Of a stretch of DNA of 11,107 nt, positions 6,620 to 11,107 are shown piece after piece. The DNA is from Aquificaceae bacterium (lineage in GTDB: Bacteria; Aquificota; Aquificia; Aquificales; Aquificaceae). A program made the translations under genes and the position numbers. How positions within the stretch are numbered: position 1 is the stretch's first letter; the number at the start of each line of letters is the position of its first letter. The notes beneath the pieces were generated by a model. That model saw only the letters and a list, made by a program, of their open reading frames with translations, had not been told where the DNA came from and did no database searches. The stretch lies in the NCBI GenBank assembly GCA_026983685.1, contig JALSTO010000187.1:1-11107 (forward strand), written 5' to 3'.

Positions 6620-7313
6620 ATCTTATCATCCTTTTCAATAGGAGTGGCTCGTTAGTAGTTATGCCCCAGAATCCTTTTGTGATCAACTCTTTGAGCTCTT
6701 CTTCTCTCTCCTCGTGCCAGCAGACGACCTTGTAACCCTCAGATCTCATGTGCTCTATATCTTCCCTGCTTATCAGCGTGTGGGGACGGGGATGCTTGTC
6801 TTCCCAGCAGGGGTGGATTATGTCTCCCCAGTATTTCTTCGCGAGACCCACCATCTCCTCAGGAGGCAGGAGATTTCTGAAAAGGAGGGCTGTGAGTACA
6901 TGGTTGTTTTTCTCTTTGAACTTCTTCATGAAAGGAAAGTCATCGGAGGAAGATACCACTACTTCAGTATTTCTCCCAAAATCCTTAAGAATATCTGTTA
7001 GGATGTCTATCATATCCCTGTCCTTTATGTCAAGGTAAAGCCCCATACCCTTTTGATCAGCCCATCCGAGGACCTCTTCAAGCTCCATTGAGCCTGGTAT
7101 CAGGGACATAGCCTCTTCAAGTAACATATCCCTAACTGGGACAGTTCCTATGCTGAGGTTATGATTGACAAATATCTTCTCATCCTTTGTCAGTACGAGG
7201 TCAAGTTCAACCATGTCTGCACCTGCGTAGAGAGCTCTCTCAAAAGCAGACCAGGTATTCTCCCTAAAGAGTGCACTGTATCCTCTGTGGGCTATTACCT
7301 TCGGCTCTTCCAT
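6591..7313 (-). CDS. Glycerophosphodiester phosphodiesterase family protein
   Basis: Members of this TIM-barrel family cleave glycerophosphodiesters to glycerol-3-phosphate and an alcohol. The product has 240 residues from the ATG at 7313; the frame stays open to 7499, but the family begins right before IAHRG, and the longer version would run antisense through nadC. Visible motifs are the catalytic His9-Arg10-Gly11, ENTWSAFERAL (18-28), VELDL (35-39) with metal-type Glu36 and Asp38, and His51. Two deviations stand out: the usual His-Asp at 51-52 is His-Asn, and the usual Glu-x-Lys metal strand reads Asp95-Ile-Lys97. There is no signal peptide, so it should act in the cytoplasm. It faces the inositol phosphodiester synthase tail to tail, so turnover of inositol-type phosphodiesters is a reasonable guess. 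Substrate is not shown by the sequence. Confidence 0.85.
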   Translation of the reverse strand: MEEPKVIAHRGYSALFRENTWSAFERALYAGADMVELDLVLTKDEKIFVNHNLSIGTVPVRDMLLEEAMSLIPGSMELEEVLGWADQKGMGLYLDIKDRDMIDILTDILKDFGRNTEVVVSSSDDFPFMKKFKEKNNHVLTALLFRNLLPPEEMVGLAKKYWGDIIHPCWEDKHPRPHTLISREDIEHMRSEGYKVVCWHEEREEELKELITKGFWGITTNEPLLLKRMIRSKFPASPSK

Positions 7314-7340
7314 ACAAACCTGAATGATAACATATTGCCT
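7314..7340. promoter_or_regulatory. 27-base divergent gap between phosphodiesterase gene and nadC
   Basis: This gap must hold or border the start signals for both genes. On the + strand GATAAC at 7326-7331 is a -10 candidate that would start transcription a few bases before the nadC ATG at 7341; no purine-rich ribosome binding site precedes that ATG. On the - strand only AGG about 8 bases before the ATG is visible. No clear -35 elements were seen. Confidence 0.3.
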
Positions 7341-8165
7341 ATGAACAGGCTCTTCGTCCGCAGTCAACTTCAGAGATTCCTTGAGGAAGACCTCGGCATT
7401 GGTGATATAACGACTGAGCTTCTGTGTTCTGAAGAGACCGTTAGTGCTGTTATAAAGGCAAAAGGTAGAGGGGTTCTTGCCGGACTTCCCTTTGTTCAAG
7501 AGCTCTTTCTTATGCTTGGAGGTGTTTACATAAGACCCATGAAGGATGAGGGTGAGGCCTTTGAGGAAGGTGATGTTCTCCTTGAGCTTGAAGGAAGGGC
7601 TGAGATGATACTCGTTGGTGAGAGACTTGCCTTGAACATCCTCCAGAGCCTATCTGGAATAGCTACAAGGGCACGGGAGTTTGCGAAAGCCCTTGAAGGA
7701 ACCAGCATAAAGATTCTGGACACGAGGAAGACAACTCCGGGCTACAGGTTTTTTGAGAAGTATGCGGTCAGAGTGGGGGGTGGAAGGAATCACAGGTTCG
7801 CCCTCTACGACATGGTGTTGATAAAGGACAATCACAAAAAGGTTGCAGGGGGAATAAGTGAGGCTATAAGGAAGGTGAAGGAGAAGATAAGCCCCGCTTA
7901 CAGGATAGAGGTTGAGGTAGAGAGCATTGAGGAGCTTGAAGAAGCCCTGCAGGAGGGGGTTGATATAGTTATGCTGGATAACTTCGCCCCGGAGCAGGTA
8001 AGGGAAGGGGTCAATATGGTGGGGGGCAGGGTGGAGATAGAGGTCTCGGGGAATATAACCCTTGAGAATATCAAGGATTACGCCGTTGAGGGAGTTGACT
8101 ACATTTCATCGGGTTCTATTATCTACGGCGCTTCTTGGTGCGACCTTTCCCTGAAGGTTCTTTAA
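7341..8165 (+). CDS. nadC: Nicotinate-nucleotide pyrophosphorylase (quinolinate phosphoribosyltransferase)
   Basis: Converts quinolinate and PRPP to nicotinate mononucleotide, CO2 and pyrophosphate in de novo NAD synthesis. It has 274 residues from the ATG at 7341, which matches the family N-terminus (RFLEEDLGIGDITTELL, 12-28); the frame runs upstream to 7161, but that part is antisense to the facing gene and unlike NadC. Key motifs are ERLALNILQSLSGIATR (94-110), DTRKTTPGYR (127-136), KYAVRVGGGRNHR (140-152), MVLIKDNH (158-165), EVEVES (190-195), VMLDNF (210-215) and VSGNIT (235-240). The C-terminal tail reads [19 protein letters not shown] where many homologues have VGALTHS, a mild departure. 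It is divergent from the phosphodiesterase gene and overlaps the ftsL-like gene tail to tail by 47 bases. nadA and nadB are not in the window. Confidence 0.96.
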   Translation: MNRLFVRSQLQRFLEEDLGIGDITTELLCSEETVSAVIKAKGRGVLAGLPFVQELFLMLGGVYIRPMKDEGEAFEEGDVLLELEGRAEMILVGERLALNILQSLSGIATRAREFAKALEGTSIKILDTRKTTPGYRFFEKYAVRVGGGRNHRFALYDMVLIKDNHKKVAGGISEAIRKVKEKISPAYRIEVEVESIEELEEALQEGVDIVMLDNFAPEQVREGVNMVGGRVEIEVSGNITLENIKDYAVEGVDYISSGSIIYGASWCDLSLKVL

Positions 8166-8412
8166 ATAGAATTATCGCAAACTCTTCCCAGTTGAAGGGC
8201 TTGAAGCCATGGCGCAGGGCGTACCTCTCAAGTTCTTTGATGTTAAGCATTTTCTCAATTTCCGCTTTCAGCTTCAGGTTTTCTTCCTTGAGACTCTTGT
8301 ACCTGCTTAGCTTCTCGGAGTGCTCCTTTAAAACCTTTATTGAGTAGGCGGAGTAGAGCATATTTCCAAGAAATATCAGTAGTGCCAAGCCTACAGCGTA
8401 AAAAGGATTCAT
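8119..8412 (-). CDS. ftsL: FtsL-like cell division membrane protein
   Basis: A 97-residue single-pass membrane protein directly after rsmH, the standard place of ftsL. FtsL forms a coiled-coil complex with FtsB and FtsQ that activates septal peptidoglycan synthesis. Visible are a short N-terminus, one membrane helix at about 4-22, a charged heptad-rich coiled coil at about 25-57 ([20 protein letters not shown]), and the FtsL/FtsB-type end of the coil ([13 protein letters not shown], 60-72). A very basic tail (GRTKKRRR) is unusual. Sequence of this family is poorly conserved, so the call rests on architecture and position; an FtsB/DivIC-like protein is the alternative. It overlaps rsmH by ATGA at 8409-8412, with a GGAGAGGAG ribosome binding site inside rsmH. 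Its last 47 bases overlap the end of nadC on the other strand. No ftsI or mur genes follow. Confidence 0.75.
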   Translation of the reverse strand: MNPFYAVGLALLIFLGNMLYSAYSIKVLKEHSEKLSRYKSLKEENLKLKAEIEKMLNIKELERYALRHGFKPFNWEEFAIILFKEPSGKGRTKKRRR

Positions 8413-9278
8413 CTCCTCTCCCCAGCTCTTAATTTAGCACTTCTCGCAGCTGGGTTCATCCTTATCTCTTCCTCCGAGGGCGTTACGGGTTTCTTTGTCA
8501 ATAATAGAAACTTCTCCGCATGCCTTCTGAAGAAGTTCTTAACGATCCTATCTTCCAAGGAGTGAAAGCTTATAACGACAAGTCTTCCCTTTGGGTTCAG
8601 GTGCTTGACTGTCTTCTCAAGGGCGGATTCAAGGTTTTCAAGCTCCTTATTTACCTCAATCCTTATAGCCTGAAAGGTTCTGGTGGCAGGGTGTATCCTT
8701 CCATGCCTCAGCCTTGGAGGAAAGACCGAGGCAACCAGCTGGGCAAGCTCCTTCGTTGTCTCTATTGGCTTTTCCTTCCTCCTCTGGACTATAGCCCTCG
8801 CTATCTTCCTGCTCAGCTTCTCCTCACCGTACTCCCAGAGTATTCTGGCAAGCTCCCTCTCGGGATACTCGTTCACAACCTTGTAGGCTGTCAGCTTCTG
8901 CTCCCTATCCATCCTCATATCAAGGGGAGCGTCTATCTGAAAAGAGAACCCCCTCTCGCTCTTGAGCTGGTACATTGAAACCCCAAGGTCAAAGAGGAAG
9001 CCATCAACCTTCTCAACACCTTCCTCCCTCAGAACTATGTCAAGGTCCTTGAAGTTCGCTTTGTAGATGGAAAACCTTCCCTCAAACTCTTTCAGGTTTT
9101 CCTTTGCAAGCTCTATGGCGGACTCATCCCTGTCTATACCTATCACGTAGGCTCGGGAGTTTTTCTCTAATATTCTTTTTGTATGTCCGCCGAGCCCGAG
9201 AGTGCAGTCAACGTAAAGCCTCCCTCCATTTCCGAGCAAAAACTCCGTTGATTCCACGAGGAGAACGGGTATGTGCAT
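8409..9278 (-). CDS. rsmH: 16S rRNA (cytosine(1402)-N4)-methyltransferase RsmH (MraW)
   Basis: SAM-dependent enzyme that methylates N4 of C1402 in the P-site region of 16S rRNA. It has 289 residues from the ATG at 9278, which shares a base with the rnhB stop; a GTG one codon upstream (9281) is possible. Motifs in order are HIPVLL (2-7), SAM-binding [10 protein letters not shown] (24-33), GIDRDESAI (47-55), DLGVSMYQL (97-105, where SSPQL is usual), RGFSF (109-113), PLDMRMD (118-124), EYGEE (149-153), [15 protein letters not shown] (196-210), [16 protein letters not shown] (236-251) and [11 protein letters not shown] (275-285). All catalytic blocks look intact. In many bacteria it opens the division and cell wall cluster after mraZ; here mraZ is absent and it follows rnhB. 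Confidence 0.97.
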   Translation of the reverse strand: MHIPVLLVESTEFLLGNGGRLYVDCTLGLGGHTKRILEKNSRAYVIGIDRDESAIELAKENLKEFEGRFSIYKANFKDLDIVLREEGVEKVDGFLFDLGVSMYQLKSERGFSFQIDAPLDMRMDREQKLTAYKVVNEYPERELARILWEYGEEKLSRKIARAIVQRRKEKPIETTKELAQLVASVFPPRLRHGRIHPATRTFQAIRIEVNKELENLESALEKTVKHLNPKGRLVVISFHSLEDRIVKNFFRRHAEKFLLLTKKPVTPSEEEIRMNPAARSAKLRAGERR

Positions 9279-9853
9279 CACTTCAATTTAAAGCTCTTTC
9301 TGTGTATATCCGTTATACCATGTCTTTTTATAAGCTCTCTGTGTTTCCTTGTGGGATAGCCCTTGTGGCTGATGAAGTCGTACTGAGGATATAGCTCGTG
9401 GTAATGTTCCATGATCCTGTCCCTGAGAACCTTGGCTATCACGCTGGCACAGGCACAGCTCAGGCTCTTCTCATCCCCTTTGACAAGGGGCAGGCAGTTG
9501 TAATCCTCAAGCCTGACATAGTCGCTTATAACCACATCAAAGGGGTGCTTAAGGTCTTCAAGAGCCCTCCTCATAGCCAGCTTGGTAGCTTTGAGGATAT
9601 TCAGCCTGTCTATCATGGAGCTGTCAACAACTGCGGTTCCCACCGCGATAGCGGTCTCTTTAACTATACTATATATCTCCTCTCTCTCCTTTCTACTCAG
9701 CTTCTTTGAGTCGCCCCTTAAAAAGGGTTTTGTATTTGGGGGCAGGATAACCGCTGCGGCTACCACGGGACCGGCAAGAGGTCCCCTCCCCGCTTCATCA
9801 ACGCCCGCTACAAGGAGACCCTCTTTCCAGAACTTCTCCTCATACTCAGTCAT
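9278..9853 (-). CDS. rnhB: Ribonuclease HII
   Basis: Endonuclease that cuts RNA in RNA:DNA hybrids and at single ribonucleotides in DNA, starting ribonucleotide excision repair. It has 191 residues. The diagnostic [20 protein letters not shown] is at 18-37, giving catalytic Asp19 and Glu20 and the Gly-Arg-Gly substrate-recognition motif. The third acidic residue is Asp111 in ISDYVRL; many homologues have Asp-Gly-Asn here. The fourth is Asp127 in KGDEKS, followed by [13 protein letters not shown] (133-145). HKGYPTRKH (163-171) and HRKSF (184-188) close the domain. The start at 9853 overlaps the end of rplS by 8 bases and the stop overlaps rsmH by one, so translation is probably coupled. The rplS-rnhB order is seen in many bacteria. 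Confidence 0.97.
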   Translation of the reverse strand: MTEYEEKFWKEGLLVAGVDEAGRGPLAGPVVAAAVILPPNTKPFLRGDSKKLSRKEREEIYSIVKETAIAVGTAVVDSSMIDRLNILKATKLAMRRALEDLKHPFDVVISDYVRLEDYNCLPLVKGDEKSLSCACASVIAKVLRDRIMEHYHELYPQYDFISHKGYPTRKHRELIKRHGITDIHRKSFKLK

Positions 9854-10310
9854 TGGACTCCTGAGGAGTCTCCTCCTGTTCCTGTGCTTCTTTCTCTTCA
9901 GCTTCCCTCTGTCTGCGGGCTTCCTCCTTTCTCCTCTGCATAGCCTCGTACTCCCACTTCTTTATCTCCTTTATCTTCCTCTGGGCTACCTTACCTTTGA
10001 GCTCCCTAAGGAAGTAGAGCTTAGCCCTTCTTACCTTACCTATCTTCACTATCTCAATCTTCTCTATGTTGGGGCTGTAATAGGGGAATATCCTCTCTAT
10101 ACCTACTCCGTAGGACTCCTTCCTGACGGTGAAGGTCTTGTCCGCACCGCCACCTCTTATCCTTATGACCACACCTTCAAAGGGCTGAATTCTCTCCCTA
10201 TCGCCTTCCTTTATCCTGTAGTGAACCCTTATAGTGTCGCCCACCTTGAAGTTCGGATACTCCTTCTGGGGCAGGTATCTCCTCTGAACCTTTTCAAGAA
10301 CACCGCTCAT
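9846..10310 (-). CDS. rplS: 50S ribosomal protein L19 with long charged C-terminal extension
   Basis: Large-subunit protein at the 30S-50S interface. It has 154 residues, against about 115-120 for most bacteria. The conserved core (about 1-113) is unmistakable: [16 protein letters not shown] (21-36), [16 protein letters not shown] (40-55), [17 protein letters not shown] (60-76), [20 protein letters not shown] (79-98) and YFLRELKGK (99-107). Residues from about 114 to 154 form a Lys/Arg then Glu/Gln-rich tail that should be one long helix. Extended L19 tails are known in some thermophiles such as Thermus. The ATG at 10310-10308 has a strong AGGAGGAG site. It is the first gene of the rplS-rnhB-rsmH-ftsL run and has its own promoter. 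Confidence 0.97.
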   Translation of the reverse strand: MSGVLEKVQRRYLPQKEYPNFKVGDTIRVHYRIKEGDRERIQPFEGVVIRIRGGGADKTFTVRKESYGVGIERIFPYYSPNIEKIEIVKIGKVRRAKLYFLRELKGKVAQRKIKEIKKWEYEAMQRRKEEARRQREAEEKEAQEQEETPQESND

Positions 10311-10314
10311 CTTT

Positions 10315-10322
10315 CTCCTCCT
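10315..10322 (-). promoter_or_regulatory. Strong ribosome binding site of rplS
   Basis: The - strand reads AGGAGGAG here, 4 bases before the ATG of rplS (6 bases measured from AGGAGG), as expected for a highly translated ribosomal protein gene. Confidence 0.75.
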
Positions 10323-10340
10323 GGGGGTATGGAATGGAAA

Positions 10341-10369
10341 ATTATCCTACAAATCGCTGACTTTTGCAA
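10341..10369 (-). promoter_or_regulatory. Sigma70-type promoter of the rplS operon
   Basis: On the - strand TTGCAA (10369-10364) and GATAAT (10346-10341) are separated by exactly 17 bases, close to the housekeeping consensus. Transcription would start near 10334, leaving a leader of about 24 bases that carries the ribosome binding site. Called by eye. Confidence 0.6.
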
Positions 10370-10391
10370 GGTTGGAGAAAGCTCCTTGGCT

Positions 10392-10397
10392 TATAAT
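10392..10397 (+). promoter_or_regulatory. -10 element of the thrC promoter
   Basis: A perfect TATAAT (followed by G) lies 32 bases before the thrC start; transcription would begin near 10404. No -35 hexamer fits a 16-18 base spacer: TTGGAG at 10372-10377 gives 14 and TTGCAA at 10364-10369 gives 22. The small inverted repeat GGAG-AAAG-CTCC at 10374-10385 occupies the spacer region and could be chance. Confidence 0.5.
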
Positions 10398-10417
10398 GTA
10401 AAATACTAATCTTCCAC

Positions 10418-10423
10418 GGAGGT
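10418..10423 (+). promoter_or_regulatory. Ribosome binding site fixing the GTG start of thrC
   Basis: GGAGGT stands 6 bases before the GTG at 10430. An in-frame TAG lies directly before that GTG (10427-10429), so no longer start exists in this frame. Confidence 0.75.
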
Positions 10424-10429
10424 AAGTAG

Positions 10430-11107
10430 GTGGCAAAGGTTAAGGGGCTCAGGTGTAGAGAGTGTGGAAGGGACTATCCCGTTGAGCCTATCCACGTCTG
10501 TGAGTTTTGCTTCGGTCCTCTTGAGGTTGTTTACGATTACGATGAGATAAGGAAGAACATCTCAAGGGAGAGGATAGAAAGCGGTCCGAAGAGCCTCTGG
10601 CGTTATGTTGACCTTCTTCCTGTGGAAAACCCGACAGTTGGACTTACTGCGGGCTTTACGCCCCTGAGAAAGGCTGAAAAGCTGGGGGAAGCTCTGGGTC
10701 TCAGGAATCTTTACATAAAGGATGACTCTGTAAACCATCCTACCTTGTCCTTTAAGGACAGGGTTGTGTCCGTTGCCCTGTCCAAGGCTAAGGAGTTCGG
10801 CTTTGATACAGCTGCCTGTGCTTCAACGGGGAACCTCGCCAACTCCGTTGCTGCCCACTGCGCCCAGGCTGGTCTGAACTGCTTCGTTTTCATACCAGCG
10901 AATCTTGAAACCCAGAAGATATACGGTAGTCTTGTCTTCAATCCTACGGTTGTTGCTGTTGAGGGAACCTACGACGACGTTAACAGGCTCTGCTCGGAGA
11001 TAGCCAACGATCAGGGTTGGGCATTTGTGAATATAAACATAAGACCGTACTATGCGGAGGGTTCCAAGACCTTGGCCTTTGAGGTTGTTGAACAGCTTGG
11101 CTGGAGA
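10430..11107 (+). CDS. thrC: Threonine synthase, N-terminal part, cut by window edge
   Basis: PLP enzyme that converts O-phosphohomoserine to threonine and phosphate. The frame starts with GTG at 10430 and stays open for 226 codons to the last base; roughly 150-200 residues are missing. The N-terminus carries a zinc-ribbon with Cys9, Cys12, Cys24 and Cys27 (CREC, CEFC). TAGFTPLRKAEKL (73-85) is the usual entry motif of the catalytic domain. The PLP-binding lysine is Lys109 in LSFKDR (106-111), and the phosphate-binding loop is ASTGNLANSVAAH (131-143). FIPAN and the AVEGTYDDV segment (176-184) also fit threonine synthase rather than threonine dehydratase. The gene is divergent from rplS with a 119-base gap between them. 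Confidence 0.95.
   Translation, partial: MAKVKGLRCRECGRDYPVEPIHVCEFCFGPLEVVYDYDEIRKNISRERIESGPKSLWRYVDLLPVENPTVGLTAGFTPLRKAEKLGEALGLRNLYIKDDSVNHPTLSFKDRVVSVALSKAKEFGFDTAACASTGNLANSVAAHCAQAGLNCFVFIPANLETQKIYGSLVFNPTVVAVEGTYDDVNRLCSEIANDQGWAFVNINIRPYYAEGSKTLAFEVVEQLGWR

Noticed and set aside
7161..7340. Upstream extension of the nadC frame by 60 codons
   Set aside because: This part overlaps the 5' end of the phosphodiesterase gene on the other strand and does not resemble NadC, which begins naturally at the ATG at 7341.
7314..7499. Upstream extension of the phosphodiesterase frame by 62 codons
   Set aside because: It would run antisense through the start of nadC; the family N-terminus is met by the ATG at 7313.
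8520..8978. 152-codon open frame on the + strand inside rsmH
   Set aside because: Lies opposite conserved rsmH motifs and shows no family features.
10364..10377. -35 element for thrC
   Set aside because: The TTG-containing candidates give spacers of 22 or 14 bases to the TATAAT at 10392, outside the workable range; TTGCAA better fits the rplS promoter on the opposite strand.
9582..10409. 275-codon open frame on the + strand across rplS and the start of rnhB
   Set aside because: It is fully antisense to two certain genes, its translation is a low-complexity Leu/Ser/Pro-rich string typical of reversed coding sequence, and no ribosome binding site supports it.

Overview
The window is a dense, ordinary stretch of chromosome from what looks like a thermophilic bacterium of the Aquificales. 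The evidence is indirect. Coding is extremely compact, with most neighbours overlapping or only tens of bases apart. The proteins are rich in charged and branched residues, Arg is mostly AGG/AGA and Ile often ATA. A fused gene for the hyperthermophile solute di-myo-inositol phosphate is present, and genes that usually sit in conserved clusters (rimM, rplS, rsmH, pst) are scattered as in Aquificales. No genus is claimed. I see no RNA genes, insertion sequences, CRISPR arrays or prophage genes, and no gap over 300 bases without a gene.

Bases 1-4147 (+ strand) form one tightly packed run: the end of pstC, pstA, a 146-residue membrane protein of unknown function, uvrC (nucleotide excision repair) and a 156-residue unknown membrane protein with a TTG start. 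No pstB ATPase gene follows pstA. The run meets rimM (- strand, 4134-4628) tail to tail.

Bases 4650-6619 (+) hold a family 5 uracil-DNA glycosylase gene coupled by a 1-base overlap to a fused inositol-1-phosphate cytidylyltransferase / di-myo-inositol phosphate phosphate synthase gene. Facing it on the - strand (6591-7313) is a glycerophosphodiester phosphodiesterase-like gene. The last two make a plausible inositol-phosphodiester solute module and look somewhat more AT-rich than the rest. nadC (7341-8165, +) is divergent from the phosphodiesterase gene.

Bases 8119-10310 (-) are an overlapping operon, rplS-rnhB-rsmH-ftsL-like: ribosomal protein L19, RNase HII, 16S rRNA m4C methyltransferase and a small divisome-type membrane protein. 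A good sigma70-type promoter lies upstream of rplS. Divergent from it, thrC (threonine synthase) starts with GTG at 10430 and runs off the window.

Nothing here is clearly a new multi-gene system. The points most worth following are the solute synthase/phosphodiesterase pair, the unknown membrane gene in the place where pstB is expected, three convergent gene pairs with overlapping 3' ends, and two very short divergent gaps where the start codons lack a clear ribosome binding site.
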